This document shows, piece after piece, positions 1 to 9,154 of a stretch of 64,000 nt of DNA. Positions within the stretch are counted from its first letter, which is position 1; each line of letters opens with the position of its first letter. Under the pieces are notes generated by a model. That model saw nothing but the letters and a program-made list of their open reading frames with translations, searched no databases and was not told the DNA's origin. The position numbers and the translations under genes were made by a program. This DNA comes from Microvirga arabica (GTDB lineage Bacteria; Pseudomonadota; Alphaproteobacteria; Rhizobiales; Beijerinckiaceae), in contig NZ_JAFBID010000021.1 of assembly GCF_016811235.1 (NCBI RefSeq), positions 1-64,000 on the forward strand, in the 5' to 3' direction.

Positions 1-54
1 CTCGTCAGGCTCATAACCTGAAGGTCACAGGTTCAAATCCTGTCCCCGCAACCA
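1..54 (+). tRNA. Initiator tRNA-fMet (CAU), 3' part
   Basis: The window opens inside a tRNA. The anticodon CAT is at 12-14 in a loop closed by TCAGG/CCTGA. A T-arm follows (ACAGGTTCAAATCCTGT, 27-43), then the acceptor strand CCCCGC, and an encoded CCA ends at 54. The arrangement matches the initiator tRNA of Rhizobiales rather than elongator tRNA-Met. The 5' acceptor and D arm lie outside the window, so the diagnostic first base pair cannot be seen. Confidence 0.93.
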
Positions 55-74
55 AAACACACTACACACAACAC

Positions 75-102
75 AAGCCCCCACGGGAAACCATGGGGGC
101 TT
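75..102 (+). terminator. Hairpin downstream of the initiator tRNA
   Basis: AAGCCCCCA (75-83) pairs perfectly with TGGGGGCTT (94-102) around a 10-nt loop, 20 nt after the tRNA CCA end. The T-run is only two bases, so it is a weak intrinsic terminator or an RNA 3' end structure. Confidence 0.6.
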
Positions 103-394
103 CGTCATGTCTGGACCCGGCTTGAACTCAACAGACGCGGCCAAATCGCTGAAGAAGTCCGGGGACGGCCGAACCAGATACAGCCGCAGAATACAAGAAG
201 CCTTGCGCATAGTGACAGCCGAGACGCGCAAGAGCTCATCGGCACGCTAGTCTTCGTCTGATATCAAGATAAATTCGGTCAGGGGCCAACCCTCCTCAAT
301 AGGTCACTGCCAACGGCCGTAGACGAAGACAGAATTCCCGTTAGAGTGGAGCGGAACCGTATCGGAAGCGGTCTATCCTTCACGAGGGGAGTAC
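103..394. other. Intergenic stretch, no gene seen
   Basis: Between the tRNA hairpin and the first TAXI binding-protein gene there is no convincing coding region. Short open frames on both strands lack ribosome binding sites and recognisable products. The promoter of the TAXI system should lie here, but I could not assign -35/-10 boxes. Confidence 0.5.
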
Positions 395-1378
395 ATGTCC
401 ATGACCATGACACGCCGCGACTTGGCCAAGATCGGCCTCGGACTGGGCGCCGCAGCGGCTCTCGGCCGCAATGCCTTCGCACAAGCGCCTGCCTTCTTCA
501 GGATTGGAACAGGCGGCACGGCTGGCACCTATTACCCCGTCGGCGGGCTCATCGCGAATGCGGTGTCGAATCCGCCCCGCCTCGTTCTGACGGCCCAGGC
601 CTCCAACGGTTCGGTGGCCAACGTGAACTCCATCGCGTCGGGCGCGCTCGAATCCGGCTTCAGCCAGGCGGACGTGGCCTATTGGGCCTATACCGGAACA
701 GGTCTCTTCGAGGGCAAGGGAAAGATCGAGGATCTGCGCCTTCTGGCCAATCTCTACCCTGAGAGCATTCATCTCGTGGCGGCGAAGTCCGCCAACATCA
801 AGTCCGTTGCCGATCTCAAGGGCAAGCGCGTCTCTCTTGACGAGCCGGGCTCGGGCACGCTCGTGGATGCCAGGATCATCCTCTCCGGCTGGGGTCTTAA
901 GGAATCAGACGTGAAGGCCGACTTCCTGAAGCCCAACCAGGCGGCCGAGCGCATGCGTGACGGCGGACTGGATGCCTTCTTCTTCGTCGGCGGCTACCCA
1001 ACCAGCGCCATCACGGAACTCGCCGCCACGGGCGGCGGCATCGATCTCGTTCCCCTGTCCGGGGCCGAGGCGGAGGCGATCCGCAAGCAGTACAGCTTCT
1101 TCGCCGCCGACGAGATCCCGGCCGGAACCTACAAGGATGTCGGCGCGGTGAAGACGCTTGCGGTGGGCGCCCAGTGGGTCACCTCCGCCAAGGTGCCCGA
1201 CACGGTCGTCTACGACGTCGTGAAGGGCCTCTGGAGCGACAAGACCCGTGCGGCTCTGGATGCCGGTCATGCCAAGGGCAAGCTGATCCGCAAGGACACC
1301 GCGCTCGCCGGCGCCGGCATCCCGGTCCATCCGGGCGCCGAGCGCTTCTACAAGGAAGCCGGCCTCCTCAAGGGCTGA
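395..1378 (+). CDS. TAXI-family TRAP transporter solute-binding protein (system 1)
   Basis: This is the periplasmic substrate-capture subunit of a TRAP (ion-gradient driven) transporter of the TAXI type. The first 30 residues form a twin-arginine-like signal (TRRDLAKIG, hydrophobic Gly/Ala core, AFA-Q cleavage). The mature protein starts with the TAXI signature GTGGTAGTYYPVGG and carries the family segment DLKGKRVSLDEPGSGT. Length (327 aa) is normal. GAGGGGAG at 384-391 precedes three in-frame ATGs (395, 401, 407), and 401 has the best spacing, so the exact start is uncertain. The permease follows after 78 nt and a hairpin. The ligand cannot be read from sequence; known TAXI ligands are mostly dicarboxylates or amino acids such as glutamate. 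Confidence 0.93.
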   Translation: MSMTMTRRDLAKIGLGLGAAAALGRNAFAQAPAFFRIGTGGTAGTYYPVGGLIANAVSNPPRLVLTAQASNGSVANVNSIASGALESGFSQADVAYWAYTGTGLFEGKGKIEDLRLLANLYPESIHLVAAKSANIKSVADLKGKRVSLDEPGSGTLVDARIILSGWGLKESDVKADFLKPNQAAERMRDGGLDAFFFVGGYPTSAITELAATGGGIDLVPLSGAEAEAIRKQYSFFAADEIPAGTYKDVGAVKTLAVGAQWVTSAKVPDTVVYDVVKGLWSDKTRAALDAGHAKGKLIRKDTALAGAGIPVHPGAERFYKEAGLLKG

Positions 1379-1401
1379 TTCTCCTCTGACTGTTAATCCA
1401 A

Positions 1402-1429
1402 GCCTCCCGCGGCGGACGTCGCGGGAGGC
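1402..1429 (+). terminator. Perfect 10-bp hairpin between TAXI binding protein and permease
   Basis: GCCTCCCGCG (1402-1411) pairs without mismatch with CGCGGGAGGC (1420-1429) across an 8-nt loop. Only a weak T-rich tail (gctttgctt) follows. It sits 23 nt after the binding-protein stop and 28 nt before the permease ATG, so it could be a leaky terminator or an mRNA 3'-end stabiliser that favours binding-protein expression. Confidence 0.5.
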
Positions 1430-1456
1430 GCTTTGCTTCCAGCCCGAGACCCCACC

Positions 1457-3628
1457 ATGACCGCTACCGATGCCCAGACGCTCATTGAGGATCGCAGCCT
1501 CGAGGAGAAGTTCGATCCCGAGATGCGCTTCCGGCCCTTGCCTACAGGGACCGCGTGGCTGGTGGCAGGCCTTCTGTTGGCTCTCTCGTTCTTCCACTAT
1601 TACACGGCCGGATTCGGATTGCTGCGCGAGGCGACCCATCGCGGCATCCACATGGCCTTCGTGCTCGGCCTGATCTTCCTCGTCTTCTCGGCATCCAAGA
1701 AGGATTATGAGCGGATCGCCCCGTCGAACTGGTGGCGCCCGGGCAGCATCTCGCTTGTGGATTGGGCGTTCGCCATCGCGGCGGCAGCCGCGAGCCTCTA
1801 TGTTCCGTGGATCTTCAACGAGCTGGCGTTCCGCGTCGGCAATCCGTCCACGACCGACGTGGTCATGGGCACGATCCTGATCCTCGTGTTGCTGGAGGCG
1901 ACACGCCGCTCGGTGGGGTGGCCGCTCCCGGTCATCTCGATCGGCGTGATGCTCTACGCCTATTTCGGTCCCTCGATGCCCGGCATCCTTCAGCATCCCG
2001 GCGCGTCGTGGTCCAACATCGTCAACCACCTCTATCTCACGAGCCAGGGCATCTATGGCATCGCCCTTGGAGTTGTGGCCACCTACGTGTTCCACTACGT
2101 GCTCTTCGGCGTGCTGGCGACGCGGGTCGGCCTAGGCAAGCTCTTCATCGATCTCGCCACCGTCGTCGCGGGGCGCTTTGCCGGCGGACCGGCGAAGGTG
2201 TCGATCTTCGGATCGGCTCTGTTCGGAATGATCTCCGGCTCGTCCATCGCCAACACGGTGACGGTCGGCTCGCTCACGATCCCGGCCATGATCCGGGTCG
2301 GCTACCAGCGCCATTTCGCGGCCGCGGTCGAATCCGCTGCCTCGACCGGCGGCCAGATCACGCCGCCGATCATGGGGGCCGCGGCCTTCCTGATGGTCGA
2401 GTTCCTGAACATGTCGTACCAGACCATCATCCTGGCGGCGCTCGTGCCGGCATGCATGCATTTTTTCGGCGTGTTCATGCAGGTTCATCTCGAGGCCAAG
2501 CGGTCGGGCCTGAAGGGGCTGCCCGCGGAGGAATTGCCGAAGGCCGCCCAGGTCATCCGCGAGGGATGGCAGACCATCATGCCCCTGGCGGTGCTGCTGA
2601 TCGTTCTGTTCTCCGGCTTCACCCCCTATCTCGCGGCCTTCTGGGGCATCACCGCCTGCCTCGTCGTCGGCGCCTCGCGGGTGCCGGTCATCACCCTTGG
2701 TTTCCTCGCCGCCGTCGTTGCGGGCATTGCCACAGGCGTGCTCACGCAGCTCATCTTCGTAGGGCCGGTGCTGGCCTTCGTGCTGGCGCTTCTGGTCTAT
2801 ACCTTCGTCAGGAGCGAGGCCGGCAAGGCGGTGGTGTTCGACCTGATCGACGCCTTCGTGGTCGGAGCGAAATACGCCATCGGCGTCGGCGCGGCCGCGG
2901 CGACGGTGGGCATCATCGTGGGCATCGTCACGCTCACGGGCGTGGGCTTCAAGATCTCCTTCATCGTCACGTCCTTCGCGGCCCAGCTGGCGCAGACCTT
3001 CACGGACTTGATCCCGTTGGCGCTGACCGATGTGCAGGGGATGACGCTGTTCTTCACCCTGTTGATGACGGCGATCGTCTGCATCCTTCTGGGCTGCGGC
3101 GTGCCGACCACGGCGAACTACATCATCATGGTGACGGTGGCGGCGCCCGCTCTCGGCCTTCTCGGCGTCCAGCCGCTCGTGGCGCACTTCTTCGTGTTCT
3201 ATTACGGGGTGCTCGCCGACATCACGCCGCCTGTGGCGCTGGCGGCCTATGCGGGGGCCAGCATGGCAGGCGCCGACCCGTTCAGAACGGGCAATACGGC
3301 GTTCCGCCTCGGGCTCGGCAAGGTGCTGGTGCCGTTCGTCTTCGTCTACGGGCCGGCCATGCTCCTCGTCACCCCCGAGTTCACGTGGCCTGGGTTCCTT
3401 TTCGTCGTGGGCGGCGCCGTCACGGGCATCATGTTCCTGTCGGCAGCCTTCGCCGGCTATGGGCTGGCCGCAATGCGGGCCTGGGAGCGCTGGCTCATCG
3501 GCCTTGCGGCCCTGCCTATCATCGCCCCCGATCCGCGGACAACCCTGATCGGCCTTGCCATGGCGGCACCGGTCGCCGTGTCCCAAATTCTCAAGGCTCG
3601 GACTGCCGCGGTGGCGAAACCCGCCTGA
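1457..3628 (+). CDS. TAXI-TRAP fused permease (DctQ-DctM type), system 1
   Basis: This 723-aa integral membrane protein fuses the small (4-TM) and large (12-TM) TRAP subunits, as is usual for TAXI systems. An N-terminal membrane block is followed by the DctM-like part with GSALFGMISGSSIANTVTVG, TGGQITPPIMGAAAF and, near the C-terminus, ADITPPVALAAYAGA, which are core transport motifs. I chose the ATG at 1457 (MTATDAQT); the frame is open upstream to a TTG at 1433, but that overlaps the hairpin tail. It partners the binding protein at 395-1378. No DUF1850 gene follows, unlike system 2. Confidence 0.93.
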   Translation: MTATDAQTLIEDRSLEEKFDPEMRFRPLPTGTAWLVAGLLLALSFFHYYTAGFGLLREATHRGIHMAFVLGLIFLVFSASKKDYERIAPSNWWRPGSISLVDWAFAIAAAAASLYVPWIFNELAFRVGNPSTTDVVMGTILILVLLEATRRSVGWPLPVISIGVMLYAYFGPSMPGILQHPGASWSNIVNHLYLTSQGIYGIALGVVATYVFHYVLFGVLATRVGLGKLFIDLATVVAGRFAGGPAKVSIFGSALFGMISGSSIANTVTVGSLTIPAMIRVGYQRHFAAAVESAASTGGQITPPIMGAAAFLMVEFLNMSYQTIILAALVPACMHFFGVFMQVHLEAKRSGLKGLPAEELPKAAQVIREGWQTIMPLAVLLIVLFSGFTPYLAAFWGITACLVVGASRVPVITLGFLAAVVAGIATGVLTQLIFVGPVLAFVLALLVYTFVRSEAGKAVVFDLIDAFVVGAKYAIGVGAAAATVGIIVGIVTLTGVGFKISFIVTSFAAQLAQTFTDLIPLALTDVQGMTLFFTLLMTAIVCILLGCGVPTTANYIIMVTVAAPALGLLGVQPLVAHFFVFYYGVLADITPPVALAAYAGASMAGADPFRTGNTAFRLGLGKVLVPFVFVYGPAMLLVTPEFTWPGFLFVVGGAVTGIMFLSAAFAGYGLAAMRAWERWLIGLAALPIIAPDPRTTLIGLAMAAPVAVSQILKARTAAVAKPA

Positions 3629-3730
3629 CGAGGTGGGGCGTTGTTGCAGGCCCTCGCAGTTTGGGAACCTGAACCATTCGGCGGCGCTCCCGTTGTTCTT
3701 GGCTTGGTGCAAAGATCGCAGGAGGGCCGC

Positions 3731-4579
3731 ATGGTCGATTACCGGAAGCTGTTGGACGCATTCATCGGAACCATCGGCCGCCCCGACCCGTCAAACCCGG
3801 GCCAGCCGGCGCAAGGGGGCGTGCGGCAGCAGGTCGAGAGAGGCGTCACCCAGGTCACCGGCCAGTCGCCCGATCAGCTCCTCCAGAAGGCCAAGGACTT
3901 CGCCACGCAGCATCCGGGTCTGACCCAGACGGCGCTCGTCGGCCTGGCCGGGCTCCTGTTCAGAGGACGCAAGAAGAGCAAGCTCACCGGCAACTTGGTC
4001 AAGCTCGGCGGGCTCGCGGTGATCGGCGGGCTGGCCTACAGGGCCTATCAGAACCAGCAGGCGGCCAAGGGCTCCGCCGCTGGCGGGGCAGGCGGGGCAA
4101 CCGTCCCGACCATGGACGGGACCCAGGCCGCAGCGGCCGAGATGCCCGCATCCCAGGCGTATCAAGCGGTTGAGCAATCCGCCCTCAGTGTGCCGGAAAC
4201 CTCGCGTTTCCACCCCGTATCCCAGACCGAGGACGATGCGCTCCTGTTCCTGCGCACCATGGTGGCTGCCGCAGCGGCCGATGGGCATATCGACGAGGCG
4301 GAGCGGTCGCGAATCGTCAAAGGCCTGACCGAAGCCGGAATCGATCCGGAGGCGACCCGCTGGCTCGACACCGAGATGGCCTCTCCCGCCGATGTGGAGG
4401 AGCTTGCCGCGAACGTGAACGATCCGGAAAAGGCCGCTCAGGTCTATTCGGCAGCCCGCATCGCCATCGATCCCGACACCATCCAGGAGCGCGAGTTCCT
4501 GAACCAGCTGGCAGAGGCGCTCGATCTCGATCCGGCCGTCAGAGCGCAGATCGACGATACGGCAGGCGCGCTGAGCTGA
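3731..4579 (+). CDS. DUF533 (YebE-like) inner-membrane protein with TerB-like C-domain
   Basis: The 282-aa protein has a charged N-terminal helix region, two short hydrophobic Gly-rich segments (about residues 67-77 and 91-103) and an Ala/Gly linker. A C-terminal all-helical TerB-like domain starts near residue 160 and includes MVAAAAADGHIDEAERSRI, whose acidic DGHIDEAE turn is typical of the fold. DUF533 proteins have no established biochemical function. The ATG at 3731 follows the Shine-Dalgarno AGGAGGG; an upstream TTG extension in frame is less likely. It ends 6 nt from the convergent gene at 4586, with a small hairpin (CGCGCT/AGCGCG, 4567-4585) spanning the stop. Confidence 0.85.
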   Translation: MVDYRKLLDAFIGTIGRPDPSNPGQPAQGGVRQQVERGVTQVTGQSPDQLLQKAKDFATQHPGLTQTALVGLAGLLFRGRKKSKLTGNLVKLGGLAVIGGLAYRAYQNQQAAKGSAAGGAGGATVPTMDGTQAAAAEMPASQAYQAVEQSALSVPETSRFHPVSQTEDDALLFLRTMVAAAAADGHIDEAERSRIVKGLTEAGIDPEATRWLDTEMASPADVEELAANVNDPEKAAQVYSAARIAIDPDTIQEREFLNQLAEALDLDPAVRAQIDDTAGALS

Positions 4580-4585
4580 AGCGCG

Positions 4586-5185
4586 TCAGAGCGGCGAGGT
4601 TTTCCCCAGGGGCCTGATGGTCTGGTACTTTACCGTGGTCTGCCTGCCGCCTCCCTCCTCGTAGCGCTTGGCCAGCACGAAGCCGAGATCGGGCGAATAC
4701 AGGTCCGTCACTTCGGACGTGACCTTGCCCTCGGCATTGAGATAGCGGTTGCGCACGATCAGCACGTTGTAGGAGCAGGAGCCGAGCTGGAACTGCTCCT
4801 GGCCTGTCACGGTGAGTTCGAGAGATACCAGGGCACCAATCTTCTCGGGCTGAGCTAACGCATAGGTAATGGCGCGGCGAGCCTTCAGCTCGAGAGGGAA
4901 CACGGTTCGCAAATCCGAGACCGGAATGTTGATGCTGCGCGCTGTGTCGTCGAAGCGGCTGATCGGGAAGAAGCCCCGGTAGTAGAGAACGTGCTGCTTC
5001 TTTCCGCTCGGGTACGAATTCACCACATGGACGAAATGGTTCGGGGCTGGCCGAACCTCGGCGGTGGTTCCCTGCTGCTCCAGAATATAGCCCAGCTTCG
5101 CTGTCTGTGCCGTTGGGCAGTCATTCGCTGAAGCCGTCGACACAAAAGAGACCGCAAGGATCGGAAGGAGCGCGTATCGAAACAT
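4586..5185 (-). CDS. Secreted hypothetical protein
   Basis: I do not recognise the family. The 199-aa product starts with a clear signal peptide (hydrophobic residues 5-20, likely cleavage at ASA-ND). The mature part is about 178 residues of mixed polarity without a membrane anchor. It has one Cys just after the cleavage site (NDCPTAQ) and another in QLGSCSYN, which could form a disulfide. The segment TDLYSPDLGFVLAKRYEEGG resembles the ends of small periplasmic beta-rich proteins. It stands alone, convergent with the DUF533 gene. Confidence 0.7.
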   Translation of the reverse strand: MFRYALLPILAVSFVSTASANDCPTAQTAKLGYILEQQGTTAEVRPAPNHFVHVVNSYPSGKKQHVLYYRGFFPISRFDDTARSINIPVSDLRTVFPLELKARRAITYALAQPEKIGALVSLELTVTGQEQFQLGSCSYNVLIVRNRYLNAEGKVTSEVTDLYSPDLGFVLAKRYEEGGGRQTTVKYQTIRPLGKTSPL

Positions 5186-5419
5186 GGCTGGGCTGCTCGG
5201 GGTTGGATGTGGGCAAGCTCAAGTGATGAGTCTCTATATGAAATTCTATAACGCGATGCACTTATCTTGAAAATGCCGGCTCGACCCTGAGGCTGAGCTT
5301 CGATGAAAATATTTCTCAAGGCTTAGCGGCAACTTTCGTCAGGGGATGGTTGATCTTGCCCTCTGTCCCGGATCAAATACCCGTCGATCCGATCACCGAT
5401 CTCCAAAAGGACATGAAGA

Positions 5420-7228
5420 ATGGCTGAGAGGCCTCACCGTCGCACTCCCGATCAGCTTCGCTCACGGCTGTGGTTCGACAATCCGGACAATCCGGGCATG
5501 ACGGCGCTGTACCTGGAGCGCTACCTGAACTTCGGCCTCACGGGCAAGGAGCTGCAGGGCAAGAAGCCGATCATCGGCATCGCGCAGACGGGCTCCGACC
5601 TGTCCCCTTGCAACCGGCACCATCTCGATCTCGCCAAGCGCGTGCGCGACGGCATCACGGCGGCCGGCGGCGTCGCCTTCGAGTTCCCGTGCCACCCGAT
5701 TCAGGAGACCGGCAAGCGTCCGACCGCCTGCCTCGACCGCAACCTCGCCTATCTCTCCCTCGTCGAGGTGCTGTACGGCTATCCGCTCGATGGTGTCGTG
5801 CTGCTCACCGGCTGCGACAAGACCATGCCGGCCTGCCTCATGGCGGCGGCCACCGTGAACATTCCGGCGATCTCGCTCAATGTCGGGCCGATGCTCAACG
5901 GTTGGCACCAGGGCGAGCGCACAGGCTCCGGCACTATCGTGTGGAAGGCGCGCGAGCGCCATGCGGCCGGCGACATCGACTATCAGCAATTCATCGACAT
6001 CGTCGGCTCTTCGGCTCCCTCCGTCGGTCACTGCAACACCATGGGCACCGCTTCTACGATGAACGCGCTGGCCGAGGCGCTCGGCATGTCGCTGCCGGGT
6101 TCGGCGGCCGTTCCCGCGCCTTACCGCGAGCGCGGGCAGATGGCCTATGAGACGGGCAGGCGCATCGTCGACATGGTGTGGGAGGATCTGAAGCCCTCCG
6201 ACATCATGACCCGCGAGGCGTTCGAGAACGTGATCGTCGCCAATGCGGCGATCGGCGGCTCCACCAATGCGCCGATCCACATCAACGCGATTGCCAAGCA
6301 TATCGGCGTGCCGCTCGATTGTGACGACTGGGAACGAATCGGCTTCGAGATCCCGCTGCTCGTGAACGTGCAGCCTGCGGGCGAATATCTTGGCGAGGAA
6401 TACTTCCGCGCCGGCGGCCTGCCGGCCGTGATGGCCGAGCTGATCGGGGCCGGCAAGATCCACGAGGATGCGCTCACCTGCACCGGTACCACCATCGGCG
6501 AGAATTGCCGCGGCAAGCACACCTGGGATCACGACGTGATCCGCTCCTACGACAATCCGTTGAAGGAGAAGGCCGGCTTCTTGAATCTGAAGGGCACGCT
6601 GTTCGATTCCGCGATCATGAAGACGAGCGTGATCAGCCCCGAATTCCAAGAGCGCTATCTCAACAATCCGGAGGATCCGAACGCCTTCGAGGGCCGCGTC
6701 GTCGTGTTCGACGGGCCGGAGGATTATCACCACCGCATCGACGATCCGGCGCTCAACATCGACGAGCACACGATCCTGATCATGCGCGGCGCTGGTCCTG
6801 TCGGTTATCCAGGTGCGGCCGAAGTGGTGAACATGCAGCCTCCGGGCTCGCTCATCAAACGCGGCGTTCTCTCGTTGCCGTGCATCGGCGACGGCCGTCA
6901 GTCCGGCACATCCGGCACGCCGTCGATCCTGAATGCCTCGCCGGAGGCTGCTGTCGGCGGCGGGCTGGCGCTGCTGCAGTCGGGCGATCGCATCCGCATC
7001 GATCTCAATAAGCGCAGCGCCGACATTCTTCTCTCACCGGAAGAGCTGGAGAAGCGTCGCGCCGATCTTGAGGCGCGGGGCGGCTATGCCTATCCGGCGA
7101 GCCAGACGCCCTGGCAGGAGATCCAGCGCTCCATGGTCGATCAGCTCTCCGAGGGCATGACCCTGAAGCCGGCCGTGAAGTACCAGAAGGTCGCGCAGAC
7201 CTTCGGCGTGCCGCGCGACAATCACTAG
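5420..7228 (+). CDS. IlvD/Edd-family sugar-acid dehydratase (L-arabinonate/D-xylonate type)
   Basis: The 602-aa enzyme should dehydrate an aldonic acid to a 2-keto-3-deoxy acid using an Fe-S cluster and Mg2+. The three cluster cysteines are in place: SPCN (Cys64), [10 protein letters not shown] (Cys132) and VGHCNTMGT (Cys205). Their spacing equals that of the [2Fe-2S] L-arabinonate dehydratase of Rhizobium leguminosarum, shifted by five residues, and Lys134 matches the Mg-binding carbamylated lysine. The sequence is unlike true IlvD, so branched-chain amino acid synthesis is unlikely. A short-chain dehydrogenase follows after 18 nt, consistent with a sugar-acid degradation pair. The exact sugar (arabinonate, xylonate, fuconate) is not determined. 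Confidence 0.9.
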   Translation: MAERPHRRTPDQLRSRLWFDNPDNPGMTALYLERYLNFGLTGKELQGKKPIIGIAQTGSDLSPCNRHHLDLAKRVRDGITAAGGVAFEFPCHPIQETGKRPTACLDRNLAYLSLVEVLYGYPLDGVVLLTGCDKTMPACLMAAATVNIPAISLNVGPMLNGWHQGERTGSGTIVWKARERHAAGDIDYQQFIDIVGSSAPSVGHCNTMGTASTMNALAEALGMSLPGSAAVPAPYRERGQMAYETGRRIVDMVWEDLKPSDIMTREAFENVIVANAAIGGSTNAPIHINAIAKHIGVPLDCDDWERIGFEIPLLVNVQPAGEYLGEEYFRAGGLPAVMAELIGAGKIHEDALTCTGTTIGENCRGKHTWDHDVIRSYDNPLKEKAGFLNLKGTLFDSAIMKTSVISPEFQERYLNNPEDPNAFEGRVVVFDGPEDYHHRIDDPALNIDEHTILIMRGAGPVGYPGAAEVVNMQPPGSLIKRGVLSLPCIGDGRQSGTSGTPSILNASPEAAVGGGLALLQSGDRIRIDLNKRSADILLSPEELEKRRADLEARGGYAYPASQTPWQEIQRSMVDQLSEGMTLKPAVKYQKVAQTFGVPRDNH

Positions 7229-7246
7229 CGAGCAGCGAGGGCAGTC

Positions 7247-7990
7247 ATGAACAGGCTTCAAGGAAAGACCGCCCTCGTGACGGCGGCAGGGCAGGGGATC
7301 GGACGCGCCATTGCGGAGGCTTTCCTCCGCGAGAGCGCGACGGTCTGGGCGACGGACCTGGATGTGGCGAAGCTGGAGGGGCTCGAGGGCGCGCAGAAGC
7401 GCAGGCTCGACGTGCTCTCGAATGAAGGCGTCGAGCAACTCGTGACGGAGGCCGGATCCTTCGACATCCTCGTCAATGCGGCGGGCTTCGTGCATCACGG
7501 CACGATCCTCGAATGTTCGGACAAGGATTGGGACTTTTCCTTCGACCTGAACGTGCGGTCCATGCACCGCACGATCAGGGCGGTGCTGCCGGGCATGCTG
7601 GAGAGGGGCCGCGGGTCGATCGTCAATATCGCGTCCGGTGCCTCCTCCGTGCGCGGCATTCCCAACCGCTATGTGTACGGCACGACGAAGGCGGCGGTGA
7701 TCGGCCTCACCAAGGCCGTGGCGGCCGATTTCATCAAGCGCGGCATCCGGGCCAATGCGATCTGCCCCGGCACGATCCAATCGCCGTCGCTTGACGAGCG
7801 GATCGCCGCCCAGGCCGAGAGCTCCGGCCAGAGCCTGGAGACTGTGCGCCAAGCCTTCGTCGACCGCCAGCCCATGGGCCGGCTCGGCACGGCGGAAGAG
7901 GTGGCGGCGCTTGCCGTGTATCTCGCGTCGGATGAGGCGAGCTACACGACCGGGCATATCCACCTAGTCGATGGTGGGTTTGCGCTTTAG
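7247..7990 (+). CDS. SDR-family NAD(P)-dependent oxidoreductase
   Basis: This is a classical short-chain dehydrogenase of 247 aa. It has the cofactor motif TAAGQGIG near residue 12, NAAG at about 81, Ser of NIASGASS, the catalytic YGTTK, and the C-terminal LVDGGFAL. The Asp at the end of beta-2 (ATDLD) favours NAD+ over NADP+. It resembles the DHRS6/2-keto-3-deoxy-L-fuconate dehydrogenase branch, which fits co-transcription with the sugar-acid dehydratase 18 nt upstream. Likely role: oxidation of a hydroxy or keto-deoxy sugar acid. The substrate is inferred from context only. Confidence 0.88.
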   Translation: MNRLQGKTALVTAAGQGIGRAIAEAFLRESATVWATDLDVAKLEGLEGAQKRRLDVLSNEGVEQLVTEAGSFDILVNAAGFVHHGTILECSDKDWDFSFDLNVRSMHRTIRAVLPGMLERGRGSIVNIASGASSVRGIPNRYVYGTTKAAVIGLTKAVAADFIKRGIRANAICPGTIQSPSLDERIAAQAESSGQSLETVRQAFVDRQPMGRLGTAEEVAALAVYLASDEASYTTGHIHLVDGGFAL

Positions 7991-8012
7991 CGTCGCTCCT
8001 CATAAGCGCCAA

Positions 8013-8137
8013 GTGTCATCCCCGGCGGCTGTAGGCCGGGAATGACACCCTCCTCGTCATGGCCGGGCTTGTCCCGGCCATCACGTCTTCATCGGCGACA
8101 AAGACGTGGATCCCCAGAACAAGTCCGGGGATGACGA
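8013..8137. repeat. Dispersed GTCAT palindromic repeat, copy 1 (two hairpins)
   Basis: Two adjacent palindromic modules fill the gap between the convergent SDR and hydroxyacid dehydrogenase genes. The first is GTGTCATCCCCGGC (8013-8026) against GCCGGGAATGACAC (8035-8048), with one mismatch. The second (8054-8137) starts GTCATGGCCGGGCTTGTCCC and ends CCGGGGATGACGA, and is closely related to the element at 40325-40412. Such elements are widespread in Rhizobiales intergenic regions. The first hairpin may also serve as terminator for the SDR gene. Confidence 0.8.
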
Positions 8138-8164
8138 AGAGGCGATGTCAGGAAAAGGTTTGGA

Positions 8165-9130
8165 CTATCCAGCTTTGTAAGGCGTCTCCGGCACCGGCGT
8201 CAGCGGTCCCTTGCCCTCAACCCACGAGACGATGTTGTCGGCCACGAGCTTGCCCATGGCGTTGCGGGTATGGACCGAGGCGGACGCGATGTGGGGCAGG
8301 AGCACCACGTGCTCCATATCGATCAGCTCCTGCGGCACGCGCGGCTCATCCTCATAAACGTCGAGGCCGGCACTGAGAATGGTTCCGGACCTGAGGGCCT
8401 CGATCAGCGCCTGCTCGTCCACCACGGTGCCGCGCGCCACGTTGATCAGCACGCCGTTGGGGCCGAGAGCCTTCAGCACATCCGCATTGATCAGATGGCG
8501 TGTCGCGGCGCCTCCCGGCGTGATGACGATGAGCACGTCGCACGCCTCCGCGAGGCCGGTGACCGTCGGATGATAGGGATAGGCCACGTCATCCTGCTGC
8601 GTGCGCCCGTGATAGGCGATGCTCACGTCGAAGCCCGCGAGGCGCCGTGCGATGGCCTTGCCGATGCGCCCGAGACCGACGATGCCGACCTTCCGCTCAC
8701 GTAAGGTTGTCGAGAGCGGGAAGGAGGCTTTCAGCCATTGCCCCTCGCGTAAGTAACGGTCGGCCTGCGGGATCTTGCGCAGGGTTGCCAGCAGCAGGCC
8801 GATGGTGAGGTCCGCCACCTCGTCATCGAGAACGCCGGGCGTGTTGGTGACGACGATGCCGCGCCGGGCTGCCTCCACCGCATCGACGTTGTCGTAGCCG
8901 ACGCCGAAGCTCGAGATAATCTCCACATTCGGCAGCCGGTCGAGGAGCGAAGCCTCGAGGCGTCCGTAGAGGGTGCTGGTGGCAACGCCGCGGATGCGCG
9001 GGCCGACTTCCTTGAGAAACGCCTCCTGGTCCGGCTGCTCCCAGAGCCGATGCAGCGTGCAGGCTTTCTCCAGCGTGTCGATTACGATCGGCATCATCGG
9101 CGCGGTCATCAGGATGTCGGTGCGGCTCAT
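8165..9130 (-). CDS. D-isomer-specific 2-hydroxyacid dehydrogenase (glyoxylate/hydroxypyruvate reductase type)
   Basis: The 321-aa protein has the two-domain fold of the family: a flavodoxin-like substrate part, the NAD(P)-binding motif GIVGLGRIG, and the catalytic triad Arg in NVARGTVV, Glu in YEDEP and His in LPHIAS. It probably reduces glyoxylate or hydroxypyruvate, or a related 2-keto acid, in the cytoplasm. It faces the dehydratase-SDR pair across a repeat element, so a shared role in sugar-acid metabolism is possible but not shown. A TfoX C-domain gene lies 24 nt upstream on the same strand. Confidence 0.9.
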   Translation of the reverse strand: MSRTDILMTAPMMPIVIDTLEKACTLHRLWEQPDQEAFLKEVGPRIRGVATSTLYGRLEASLLDRLPNVEIISSFGVGYDNVDAVEAARRGIVVTNTPGVLDDEVADLTIGLLLATLRKIPQADRYLREGQWLKASFPLSTTLRERKVGIVGLGRIGKAIARRLAGFDVSIAYHGRTQQDDVAYPYHPTVTGLAEACDVLIVITPGGAATRHLINADVLKALGPNGVLINVARGTVVDEQALIEALRSGTILSAGLDVYEDEPRVPQELIDMEHVVLLPHIASASVHTRNAMGKLVADNIVSWVEGKGPLTPVPETPYKAG

Positions 9131-9154
9131 GGGGTTTCCTGTTGCTGTCTGGGA

